64,000 nt of DNA from Stachybotrys elegans (taxonomy: Eukaryota > Ascomycota > Sordariomycetes > Hypocreales > Stachybotryaceae). Under the pieces are notes generated by a model. The model made no database searches. It was given only the letters and a program-made list of their open reading frames with translations, and was not told the origin of the DNA. A program made the translations under genes and the position numbers. Position 1 is the first letter of the stretch, and the number at the start of each line of letters is the position of its first letter. The stretch spans positions 806,001 through 870,000 of the forward strand of contig JAGPNK010000003.1 of NCBI GenBank assembly GCA_020746835.1, in the 5' to 3' direction. This document shows positions 33,993 through 44,330 of this stretch, piece after piece.

Positions 33993-35116
33993 TCACTTCT
34001 GAGACATTGCTGACGCTGTTTTGGAGCCCAACCCCTCATAATCGGGCAGCGGATAGTTTTTGGCATTGCCAAAGGCGGGAGCGACGTAACGTTGCCCTAA
34101 ATCGATGATACCTGTACGTGTGACAAGAGAAAAAATGGTGTTGCGCACCCATAATCCCCATCGCGTCTGTGGTGCGATGATCGAGGATAGAAAGGGGGGA
34201 GCTTTCCACAAGTCATCGATCGTAGGTCTCATGCGGCTCTCGTACCCTTGGAGCGCCGCCGCAATATTTCCTTGATTGACTTGCACGTCACCAGCCAAGA
34301 CGTAGGCGCCAGCAAGGGCGAGGCTTGTCCCGACTCCTGTCGCGCCTGGCCCATAGCCCGCGTCTCCGACTAGAACAAAGCGCCCTTTGTAGAGATGAGG
34401 GACCTTGACTTGGACGTGTTCGTTGGCGTAAAAGTACTTTGCATGCATCATTGCGCGCACGGCTTCCCCGCACTTCCAACCGCCGCCCTCGAACTCACTC
34501 GCAATGAAACGCCTCCGCGGCATGTCTCCCTGCTCGATGGCCTCCCGAAAGGCATCCATGGCAGAGACATATTCACGAGGGGGAATCTCATGAGTGTAAC
34601 TCGGGTGCTGCCTTGGTGGTCAAGTCCCATGGCAATAAAACGACCGCCGGGAGCACAGAACGCCTGTCCTATCAGGCTTCCGTCCAAAAGATCCCCTTCT
34701 ATGTTGAAGAAGGCTGCCCAGTGGTTTTCCGGTCCGATGTGGTCCTTCACATCACACCTCAGGCCCAACGCGCGGGTTCTCGAGCTTGCACCGTCGCAGG
34801 CAACGACAAGATCAAATTCTGCGTCTGGCAGTCCGTTGGCAAAGGTGACCATGACAGCCTCGTCGGGGGTCTTATCTTGCTAGATTGAGGATATCTGCTC
34901 GCCAAAAGCGTATTTGATCTTTGCGCTCTCCTTGGTCATGTCAAAGAGTATCTGAGACAAATCATCTCAGAAAATCTCGTATTCGGAGACGAGTCCACCG
35001 CGTAACTGTGGGAAACGTTCGACGACTGTCACACTTGCTCCAGCTTTGGCTAGCCAATCTGCTACTGATGGGCCAGCGATGGACGCGCCAGAAACGAGCA
35101 CTCGTAGTTCAGACAT
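33993..35116 (-). pseudogene. Decayed FAD-dependent monooxygenase
   Basis: Read from ATG at 35116, the complement begins MSELRVLVSGASIAGPSVADW, the flavin-binding start of PHBH-type monooxygenases, with VVERFPQLRGG after it. The segment that normally follows (roughly 55-60 codons) is missing. The reading then meets a stop at 34967-34969 (TGA in place of an Arg codon) and another at 34880-34882 (TAG). The middle part (FDLVVACDGASSRTRALGL) is clear. A frameshift lies near 34560-34580, after which the C-terminal part continues in another frame (VQVKVPHLYKGRFVLVGDAGYGPG, the second flavin motif) to the stop at 33993. Deletion, two nonsense changes and a frameshift make a working enzyme very unlikely. 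Confidence 0.85.
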
Positions 35117-37417
35117 TTCGGAATATCCCTTCAAGACACAGAGTACAACAAATATGGTGCTGTCAATTGTATATACGTCGTAAGGTACCGAGTCTCTCTA
35201 CCTACAGCTGGAGAGTCTATTGCCCGATAGCCCAAATGCCCGAAACCCGGCTGGCAAGCAGATGCCGTAAGTCTACTGAGGCCAGGACGAATGTGGGAAT
35301 TCCTGATTCTGTGCCTTGGTGGAATAAATGGCTTAGATCGGAGCTAAATATGACATTGACGAGCGTCCCCCTCGTCGGGGATAAGACGCCCTTACGCCAG
35401 CCGCGCTTATCATATCGCCCTAGGTCTAAACACCGCTGCTGGCGGTTCAGGGGCAATAAAGGCTATCTGATACGTGCCAGGTTGGCGGAGAGTGAGACAT
35501 TCGATGAAGCATGTATATACTAGATGGGCCGCGTCCCTTCATTGGCAGTCAACCGCCCCCGGTTTCTGTTGCAGTGCGAGCTTTGGAAGCTACCAACAAA
35601 CCCTAGGTCTTCAAAACTGCGAGACATACGTGTCCGGGCCGTTGGTGAATGTGGTGCTGGCTCGTGCTTCCAGCCAGTAGTCAGCTACCCTGTACAGAAC
35701 TTGACGATAGCCTCATTCTTGTTTTCCTCTGCTGTTTATATTTGCTTCAGTTCATGGCCCCAAGGTAGCACCCTTGCTAATTATTTTATTGGAACTTTTA
35801 GCTCTTGTCGCTGCTGCTTCGTCCACCTCAGATTTTGCTTACTTATTTCACCATCATAGGTGCTGGGGCTTCAGTAAATGCTGGGCACATTCACACGACG
35901 AAGTCTATTTTCCAACCGCAGGCATCAACGCCGAAAACAAAGCTTTAAACAAGTCGACCAATCTCTACCAAGCCACACGGAATGGCGTGGCAGTGGCGCA
36001 AATGGCGCCGTTGATATCTGACTCGCCAATATCACCAAAGCCAGCCCCGATGAGTCTCGGCCTCGAAGCACCGTCGGTGACAGCGAGTGCTACCAGCAAG
36101 CCGTGCCCCTGGTATGCTGATTAGTGGAGACTAGACTGAGAACGATCCAACGCCAAGACCCGGGGAGCTACACTCTTGTCCGAAGGGATACAGCCAGTGG
36201 TTCTCACGTAGATGGATCCCTCTTGCGCCTCGTGGCTCCTGACGGTTACATCGCACTCGGCTATCTTGGCCAATACCTCAAGGATGCTGTGCCCGCGGGA
36301 GCATTTTGTGAGGAAATTAAGGTTCTCGGGTCTTTTGGACCGGCCGCAACTCAAAATCCTCATCCGACATGTTAATCTAGACCATCTATCCTCCGTTGGG
36401 ATGTCGCGCCGAACAGTTATTGAGGATTCGGGGCCAACAAGAGATGCGGCTGACCCAGCGCCGGCCTCATCCTCACCTCGGATATGAGCGATCGTGATGC
36501 CTGCTCCTCGATCCATGACTTGTCGCACCCAGCCCACTGGATACGCAGGGTCATCTGTGGCTACCAGGTGTCTGTTTGATGGAGCAGGGGAATGAGGATC
36601 TTGAGGAAGTGCGAGGGCAAATTGTATGCTCTTTGACTGCCAGACTCTTGCGAGAATAAATAAAACAAAACGCGCAGAAAGTTGTTTCGTTCTTTTGTCT
36701 AGTGAGGGTGATCCCAAGCCTCTTCCATCATCATGTCGAGCTTCTTGTTCGTTTCACATGAATACTGTTTTGCCTCTACTCCGTAGTCTGGCTTCCAACC
36801 TGGGATGCAAAGCGAGCCGAGACCGTGGCCCAAGAAACCGGGCCGAAGCGTTTCACCCTGCTCCTGGAGAAACAATGCTCAAAGTGGTCATGATTGGAGA
36901 GGGAGAGGGTAATATGCTGGTTGAGCAAAGAACCTGGGCGAATGGTGTCACCTAGTAGCCTCAAGCACGTAATTCCCCATTTCAAGATCGCCACCTGCGA
37001 ATTATCTGCTCTCTTGGGAATTTTTATGCATCGCTGGTAAATCTATTGAACCAGGCGCCGTCTCATAGGCCAGGCACGCAACCCCCCCTCGCTTGACACA
37101 AGCCATCGCCATTTTCTTGGGCGATTGCACCATTGATAAGAACGGGGGTCCATCCCGGTCCTGCACCAACACTCCTGTTATTGGTCAATGCTACATGATA
37201 CTACGTAGTAGAATTGATCATGGTCGTCCCGTGGTAGCTATATAGGTCGCTCGTGCATTTCAATGTCCAATGCCGTCTCAGAGCACTCCGCTGACGTGCC
37301 GTCTTCTCCGCTGTCTCATGCACTCCGGTCTTTTCACTGGCGATCCAAGACACTCTCTTCTATATTTGACCCAAGTCTTCGAGATTCTACCGTCGCGGAG
37401 TCTCCGCTCGACCAATC
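35117..37417. other. Gene-poor stretch with possible coding relics
   Basis: About 2.3 kb without an intact gene. An open frame on the - strand (36121-36717, 198 codons) and a + strand frame starting MLIILLELLALVAAAS (35774-36124) exist, but neither shows a family motif or sensible splice structure. The - strand at 35900-36110 reads GASRPRLIGAGFGDIGESDI, which looks like old coding sequence. The right end should contain the promoter of the MFS gene. Confidence 0.4.
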
Positions 37418-39348
37418 ATGGGGAACTTCAAGGACAACTCGGACTCTGCATCCGTCCGAGATGAACCTCCCGTAGTCGCTCCCTCCGTTCAATCCGAGGA
37501 TGGCTACGGGTCTTCTTCAGACCACGCCTTCAGCGACCCTGTCAATGCGGATCATTGGCGAAAGGTCTATGATCAAGCCAACTATGAAAATCGCCATCGT
37601 TTCGATCCTCAGTACACGTGGACGGCACAGGAGGAAAAGAAGTTGCTTCGAAAGGTAGAATCCACGCATCCGGCCAGGCCGACGTAGCTGACTTGTCTCT
37701 CAGATTGACTTGAGGATTATGCTCTGGGCGTGGATAATGTTCTGTGCTCTGGATCTTCACCGCAGGAACATCAACAGAGCCATTTCCGACAACATGGTAT
37801 GTCCCTGCCGTTACCTTTTTGAACTTGTCTCTGACGTGAATTAGCTGCCTGAGCTGGGCATGACTACCAATGACTTCAACTACGGACAGACGGTTAGTCA
37901 AGCTGGTTTTCTATACCCGGATCAAACTGACATGTAAAAGATCTTTCTCGTATGCTTCCTTTCCGCCGAGCTCCCCAGTGGTCTCGTTAGCAAGCGTCTT
38001 GGAGCCGATGTCTGGATCCCTTTCCTCATGGTCAGCTGGTCCATTGTCGCCGGATCGCAAGCATTCATCCATACCCGCGCTTCTTTCTTCGCCATTAAGG
38101 CTCTACTGGGTCTATTGATGGGAGGGTTCATCCCGTATGTTTTCTCATGCTGGATACTAGATGATGAACTGACCATAGCAGGGACATTGTTCTTTGGCTC
38201 ACCTACTTCTACAAGTCCAACGAGCTTCCCATCAGGCTGTCCTGGTTCTGGACTGCACTTAGCACTGTCAACATTGTCGGATCGCTCATTGCCGCAGGTG
38301 TGCTACAAATGAGAGGAATTCTAGGATGGGGCGGCTGGAGATGGCTGTAAGTTGGGGTTACTCACCATGTCAGCTGGCGGAACAGGGCTAACTAATCTAG
38401 GTTCCTTCTGGAAGGTATCATCACTCTTCTGGTGGGAATCTTTTCCTGGGGCCTTATGCCTCCTGGCCCCTGTCAGACTCGCAACTGGTTCCGGGGCAAG
38501 GACGGTTGGTTCTCAGAGCACGAGGAGAACATCATGGTAAACCGCCTCCTTCGTGACGACCCAAGCAAGGGAGACATGAACAACCGGTAGGTCCTGCTCT
38601 TCATTTACACACTTTCAAATACTAACTCTTTCCCAGCCAAGGTGTTGGTCTTGTCCTTCTCTGGAAGGCCGTCAAAGACTGGGAGCAGTGGCCGCTCTAC
38701 CTGATTGGCCTCACCACATACATCCCTCCCAGTCCAGTCACCACCTACCTCTCCTTCATTCTCCGTGAGATCGGGTTCTCCGTCTTTGAGGCGAACTTAC
38801 TGGCAATACCATCTCAATTCCTGTTTGCAGTCAACCTCCTTATCATCACTTGGATCTCGGAGCGCTTCAACGAAAGAGCCATCATCTCATCCATTTCCAA
38901 CATTTGGATCTTCCCTTGGCTCATAGCACTCATCACAATTCCAGCCAGCGCATCGCCTTGGATACGATACGCTCTGCTTACTGGTTTGCTGAGTTACCCT
39001 TACTGCCATGCAGTTCTCGTCGGATGGAACGCCAAGAACAGCAACTCTGTCAAGACTAGGGCGGTGTCGGCCGCTTTGTACAACATGCTTGTCCAGTCAG
39101 GCAACATCGTCGCTGCCAACATTTACAGAGAGGATGATAGGCCTCTTTACAGGAGGGGAAATACCATATTGGTGGCCATCTGCAGTTGGAACATTATCCA
39201 GTTCTATTTGGTCAAGGCTTTCTACATTTGGAGAAACAAGCTCCGGGATGAGAAATGGAACTCGATGACAAAGGAGGAACAAGATCATTACAGGCTAAAC
39301 ACCACTGATGAAGGAATGAAGCGACTCGACTTTAGATTCGCTCATTAA
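37418..39348 (+). CDS. MFS transporter, Dal5/anion:cation symporter type
   Basis: Seven exons (37418-37654, 37704-37796, 37845-37892, 37941-38134, 38182-38346, 38401-38586, 38637-39348) give 544 residues. After an acidic 85-residue cytosolic N-terminus the protein has the pattern of the fungal Dal5/Tna1/Fen2 group. Helix 1 carries IMLWAWIMFCALDLHRRNINRAISDNM, and LGMTTNDFNYGQT and LSAELPSGLVSKRLGADVWIPF follow. Members import allantoate, nicotinate, pantothenate and similar organic anions with protons; which one here is not visible. Helix 1 has HRRN where DRxN/DRGN is more usual. The last exon ends in a charged tail (EEQDHYRLNTTDEGMKRLDFRFAH) with the R-L-D-F-R-F/Y motif typical of the group. 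All splice borders are in frame. Confidence 0.92.
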
Positions 39349-39671
39349 GTCTATGATACAAAGATATTCTACTGAATAGATAAATTGGCGTTAGCTCATA
39401 CCCCGAGTTAATACAAGACAATATTCACTTGGTTGCCCCTTAACAAGAAAAGTTGATATGTACGATATCGATTGGGTGACAGAGATATATACACTATATG
39501 CAAAGGATTTTGGCGTTGCCACTTGAGAACCACGACGTCTTTCGAGCCATTGATAGAAAACTGCGGTCTTCCACACAACCTCGCTGTCTACGATATCACG
39601 GCGGAGATAATACCCACGTCGGCTCCTCCAATAATAAAACTTCGAGTGGTGTATCGGAGATCGCTCAAACC

Positions 39672-40625
39672 TTAGCAGGTGAACTATGAAGTCGTTAGAT
39701 GCCGTCACAGAAAAGCGCAAGGAGATACATACGACAGCGCCACCGGGGACGGTGTAGGAGCGGAAGTCGGGGCTGTAGATCTGTATGATAATGTCAGCAA
39801 GTGTCGATGGCAGTGCGGTGGTGTGGATACTCACGTTGGCGGTGTAGCCCGATTCGGAGGAAGAGAAAGCACCGGGGATGCGGAGGGTAGGGTTGAATCG
39901 GCCAGTGTTGGTTCCTCCAGTGACGCGGATCTGGGCGCAAGAGGTGTAGAACTGGGGAATGCCAGCGGGCCAGGGGTTGTGGATGCCCAGCTGAGAGATC
40001 TTCAGGAGGTACTCTCCGTCGGGCAGACAAGAGGGGAGGGTGAAGCTGTAGCTCTCTGCAAGGTGTTAGTAGATGCCGGCATTTCCATATCAAACTTGAA
40101 GCACTCACGAGCCAAGTTCCAGCTGGCCGAGCCACCGTTGAAGGTAGGGCCAATGTCAGCAATCTTTGCCCAGGTGCCGTCACCAGTGTAGCTCTGGACA
40201 GAGCTGGGGGCCTTGGAGACGAAGACGGAGACGGGACCCTGGTGGTAGACAGCCTAGTGAAATGTAAGTAATGGTAAGTAGCCAGGGTGTATATGGCTAG
40301 CATACAGTGTCCAAGTAGAAGGTGAAGCGGTCACCGGCGCGAGCGCTGCGGACAGCAGTCGAGGCACCGTTGTTGGTGGCGCCAACGTTGCATCGGAGAT
40401 CGGTGGAGGTGAGATCTATAGACGTGATCAGCACAGCTGCGTGATGCCAAGAGAGGATCGGCAGGGAGTCATCGTACCAGTGACGGGGGAGTTGTAGTTG
40501 GAGTTCTGACGGATACCCTCGTACACGCCGCCGGTGGTGCCACCAATGTCAAGGCGCTGGAAGATGTAGTGGGCCGAGACCTCGCTGGCAGCGAGGGCGG
40601 CAAGGAGAGTGGACAGAAGCTGCAT
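39672..40625 (-). CDS. AA9 lytic polysaccharide monooxygenase
   Basis: The start is ATG at 40625 and the protein has about 245 residues in five or more exons. The signal peptide [18 protein letters not shown] ends directly before HYIFQRL, so cleavage exposes the N-terminal histidine of the copper brace. The second copper histidine is in [11 protein letters not shown], and the axial tyrosine lies in [13 protein letters not shown]. The last exon is only 12 nt (39683-39672): GCTGTC|GTATGT ... CATAG joins GGAV to FTC and the stop. Other introns lie near 39790-39835, 40058-40110, 40255-40304 and 40415-40485. The enzyme cuts cellulose or related beta-glucans oxidatively outside the cell. No carbohydrate-binding module follows. 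Confidence 0.92.
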
Positions 40626-42214
40626 CTTGGCTGTTTGGGAGAGGGAGGGAGAGGTGGTTGGTGAAGAAGTCGAAGGGAGAGGGTGATGATCTTTTCCGCC
40701 AGAAGCCAGGGAAGGATAACAATGGGTTCTTATACAGCCACCTCCAACACCTCGAGCCGCCCGGCAAGTCCCCGCAAGAACCGGAGCTCAGTGTGCCGTG
40801 AAAAGATGCCCAGGGGCCTGCTCGACAGCGGCCCGACCAACCCGTCCTAGGGTAGAGACGACACAGCGTGACGGCAACCCGAGAATGGCTCTGCCTTTCC
40901 AACAGCTTTCCAGGCGCCCACAGTATTGGAGGGCCGGCGGTGCGCATTTGCCCCATCAAGCGTTTTTTTGTCTGTACTCCGATTGCCCCTTTCAGCCACG
41001 GAGCATGTTGGAGGCTCCGATGCTACGGTAGCTAAACCGCGCTGGGGCCTTGGAATGCAACGGTAGGGTCAAAGATAGATTGTTTCAGGGCTCGGATTGG
41101 TCAGAAACGCGGGTACTTAATGAGAAAAAATGCCTGGGTGCTGCGGGACAAGATATGAAGCTCGCCCAACAAGCTGCCATTGCAGGCGTGGGGGTGGGGA
41201 TTGACCGCCGGCATACACGGCGAGATGGCGGTTGTAGCCAGAAAACAAAGACGTCATCCGGTAGATGTTTCTCAGTAAAAACTGGGAAGCGGTTGTGAAA
41301 GTCGCGGCTGGATATGACAGCCGTTGTGTAGGCTCAGGCCTCTGCTCAAACAAGTTCATGGCAGAGTCCACGACTCGGCCAAACATCTTGTGCCGTCGAG
41401 CCGCTGACGATTCCACAATGAATGAACAGGTGGGTCATGATGTGCTTGCCATTTCAGTCACGGATGGTCAACTCCAATCTCCCGTGTCATGGCATGCCGT
41501 GGAGGAGCGGCCTGGTCGTGGTCATAGGACGACGGCAGCCAGTGACCGTTATCAAAGGGGCGATTGCGCCGACACAAGCCGGCCAGAAGATCCAAGCAGG
41601 TGGTCGTTCTCCTGGCGCATTATGTGCATCGTCTAGCACGTCATTGGATTGCTTTTGTAAATGCACCCTGAGAAAGGCTGTATGCGTCATGGGAACCTCT
41701 CAAGATGGGCAAATTGAGGCATGCGTTGACGTGCTTCTTCAGGTAGCCTCGCGGCTCGTGGTCCGGCTTGGCGGCATGTAATTAGCAGGCAAGGAGAATC
41801 CGACTTCTCCCGTCCTTCATCCTGGGCGAATCTGGTGGAGCGGCAAGCGGCAAGGATCCAGGCGGCTGCTACCATTATTAACAAGTTCTTGGGCAGGAGA
41901 CTAATAGAAACAAATAGAGATCCTACTCTTAATGGTAATCTCCTACCAGGCCTAGATATAAACTCAAGATAAAAATAGCGTTTAAGCATTGACACTAGAT
42001 TGACTATCAAGAGAGAGATTCTGTATGCCTATAGTCATGCTAACAAGGGTTATCATAAAGCCCAGTAGGGGTGCTGCCTAATACCCCCGCAACCAGAGTA
42101 TTCGTAAACGGGGGAAACAACAACGAGGCCATGATTGTACACATAACTTCTATGTAGACCGCCATCCATACAACCCCATACAACCGCATCCGGCCCAGGC
42201 CGACACTTGTTGAA
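40626..42214. other. Intergenic, promoter of AA9 gene; AT-rich island at its right end
   Basis: About 1.6 kb with no supported gene. From about 41870 to 42070 the base composition falls clearly below that of the flanks in G+C, with many stops in all frames, as in old mobile-element or repeat debris. I could not identify the element. Confidence 0.45.
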
Positions 42215-44143
42215 ATGACACCTTCATCTTTGCCGGCCAAAAGCTCCCGCAAACCCCTGCGTCAAACGTTGCTGAGACGATATTTCCACTATCCTCCTAA
42301 GCCTCCGCCGACCGGCCCCTCGTTTCTCGACCTCCTTTACAGTGTGCGCCATCGCATTTATATTCTGGCCGGGCTCGTTCGGGCTGAGTGCCCCATAGAT
42401 TTCAACTACAGAGCCCAGGATCGGGCTGACCAGTACGACGACGATGACGACGGCAGTGACGGCGACGGCGACGGCGACGGGGAAGCCCCCCGGCCCCGGC
42501 CCTCAAGGTGCCGCCGTCGGCACCTGCCGTACGAGCCAATGGTAATTTGGAACCAAGACGACATCGACTGTGTTTGCCCTCCGCTGCCAACTGCACTCTT
42601 ATACGTGTCTCGTGTGGTTTCGAGAGAATGTGTCCAGATCCTGTATTCAGAGAACAAGTTCAAGATATCCTGGAGCAGGCGCCGAGGCTTCCTACCTCTC
42701 CATGGCCTCAGTCATGTGGCTTTAGCCTCTCTTGTTTCCCTTACCATACGACTTAACAGATGTCCCTGTCGCCCTTCTCCGACGGGCAAGCTAGCTGATG
42801 AGCACCCAGACTGCAATGGCGGCAGCGCGCATGATCTTGCTTCCCTTGCCACACGACTAAACAGATGTCCATGTCGTCCGACGAACAAACTAGCTGATGA
42901 GCACCCAGATTGCAAAGGCGGCAGCGCGCTTGATGGCGATACAGCACTGGCCGGGATATTCCGCAGCGACAAATCTGTCCTCGAGGACTGGTCGACCGTC
43001 TGCATAAAACTCTCCGCCAGCATCCGGCCTTCGCAGCTCCGTCTATTTGTCATATGCGATACTGCAAGCTACGAGGTGGCCCAGCGGGTAGTCGAGCCTC
43101 TCTCGGGATTCCCAGCTCTCGCTGCATGCGCTATTCGCCTGGGCCAAGTCCCTGACGAGCGGCTGCGACGCCTAGCCGAGACGACCGTCCGTCGGCTCAC
43201 CGCTCAGCCTCTCCCAAAGGCCCCGGTCGGGCGTGAGTCGCCCACCCAGCTCCCCCTCGAGATCCTCCGCCGGGTCTGGTACTTCACAGACCTCATCGCG
43301 CCGCAGGACCTAAGTTGGGAAGCGTCGCAGGGCTTCATGCCTTTCCGTTGCAACGGGCACTGTACCGATGCACCCGAGGCGTGCTGCTGCCCCGCCAACC
43401 ATGCCGCTTTCTCCTCATCGCCCTGCACCACGTCCTGTTGGAAGCTGCCAACAGAACTCTTCCTCGTCAGCCGCAGTCTCCGGTCCGAGGCCGAACGCCT
43501 CTTCTACGGGCGAAACGACTTTACGCTTCTGCCCCTGGGAACCTGTCTACGCTTCCTCTACTTGACGGAGCGCAACGCGCCTCCATCCCTACACGCGTTC
43601 CTCAGCGCCATCCCCGGCCACTGCGTCCGCCACCTGCGTTCGCTCAAGGTCGAGTTCCCGGCCATGGATGAAGGCTTCTTTGCGTCTCCGGGCGTCGCCG
43701 CCGACGCAAGGAGCTCCGCTTGGTGGTGGGGTCGTGGTGCCGAACTGCTCCTGTCGCACGGTGCGATGCTCCCCGAGATGACACTGATCCTAGATATGTC
43801 GAGCCAGCGCTTCGACTTCCTGGACACGGTGTACATGCCCGCGGCAGAGGTAGATGCGGCCGCGACGCGGATGCGGCTCCTGTACCACCGCATCGTGGAG
43901 GAGCTGGTCGATCTACAACCACAAACATGCGCGCAGGCGTCGGGGCGCAAAAGAGAACGGCCGCTGAAAAATCTATTCGTATACCTCAGCTGGCCGGTGG
44001 AGCTTCGTAAGAGTGTGGAACGAGTCAGAGCTGCGAATGAAGATGAATTGGAGAGACTTGTGATGGGAACCGGGTATGATGCCATGGCGGAGGGAAAGCC
44101 TGTCATGGAGCCAGTATGGAGTGGGTTGGTAGATATGGAATAG
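42215..44143 (+). CDS. Orphan protein with internal duplication (F-box/2EXR-like feel)
   Basis: A single open frame of 642 residues, start ATG at 42215. I do not recognise a named family. LPLEILRRVWYFTDLI and KLPTELFLVSRSLRSEAERLFYGRNDFTLLPL resemble the 'LPxEI..' and 'VSR.lr.Ea..lfY..N.F' patterns of fungal 2EXR/F-box-like proteins. The similar FLDLLYSVRHRIYILAGLV and LYVSRVVSRECVQILYSENKF near the N-terminus suggest two such modules. Two features stand out. One is an acidic run of Asp-Gly repeats (about residues 72-90, from GAC/GGC repeats at 42437-42480). The other is a 35-residue tandem duplication (RLNRCPCRP...LADEHPDC.GGSA) encoded at about 42740-42940. The protein is Cys-rich around 385-410. 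No signal peptide is seen. Intronless and on its own between other genes. Confidence 0.65.
   Translation: MTPSSLPAKSSRKPLRQTLLRRYFHYPPKPPPTGPSFLDLLYSVRHRIYILAGLVRAECPIDFNYRAQDRADQYDDDDDGSDGDGDGDGEAPRPRPSRCRRRHLPYEPMVIWNQDDIDCVCPPLPTALLYVSRVVSRECVQILYSENKFKISWSRRRGFLPLHGLSHVALASLVSLTIRLNRCPCRPSPTGKLADEHPDCNGGSAHDLASLATRLNRCPCRPTNKLADEHPDCKGGSALDGDTALAGIFRSDKSVLEDWSTVCIKLSASIRPSQLRLFVICDTASYEVAQRVVEPLSGFPALAACAIRLGQVPDERLRRLAETTVRRLTAQPLPKAPVGRESPTQLPLEILRRVWYFTDLIAPQDLSWEASQGFMPFRCNGHCTDAPEACCCPANHAAFSSSPCTTSCWKLPTELFLVSRSLRSEAERLFYGRNDFTLLPLGTCLRFLYLTERNAPPSLHAFLSAIPGHCVRHLRSLKVEFPAMDEGFFASPGVAADARSSAWWWGRGAELLLSHGAMLPEMTLILDMSSQRFDFLDTVYMPAAEVDAAATRMRLLYHRIVEELVDLQPQTCAQASGRKRERPLKNLFVYLSWPVELRKSVERVRAANEDELERLVMGTGYDAMAEGKPVMEPVWSGLVDME
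42737..42945 (+). repeat. Two-copy tandem repeat, 105-nt unit, inside the orphan gene
   Basis: The sequence starting CTTGTTTCCCTTACCATACG and the one starting CTTGCTTCCCTTGCCACACG are near-identical for most of a 105-nt period. Each contains a RLNRCPCRP...KLADEHPDC block. The second unit lacks two codons (SPT-G replaced by TN). The frame is kept. Confidence 0.85.
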
Positions 44144-44330
44144 AGGTGCAAACGAGGTTTCGCAGTTTGTGGGCGCGAAGACACTGAGTCGTCTTGGTAT
44201 TTTCGGTCATGTTGGGAGCTCGCGGCTGCAGACAGCAAGGAGTCATCCTGACCGTCGATTGCGGCATGGCACAGGTAAGCTCACATCGTGAGGCCGCCCA
44301 AAGTTGGCGAAAAAGTACAGCCAGCCGAGC

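Noticed and set aside
35774..36124. + strand frame beginning MLIILLELLALVAAAS, signal-peptide-like
   Set aside because: The hydrophobic start is by chance likely; the remainder lacks Cys pattern or family match, and the opposite strand reads more like old coding sequence.
36121..36717. 198-codon open frame on the - strand
   Set aside because: No motif, no sensible splice partners, lies in a decayed stretch; may be relic coding DNA but cannot be supported as a gene.
43558..44238. 226-codon open frame on the - strand
   Set aside because: Shadow of the 642-codon orphan gene, whose frame is longer and has protein-like character.
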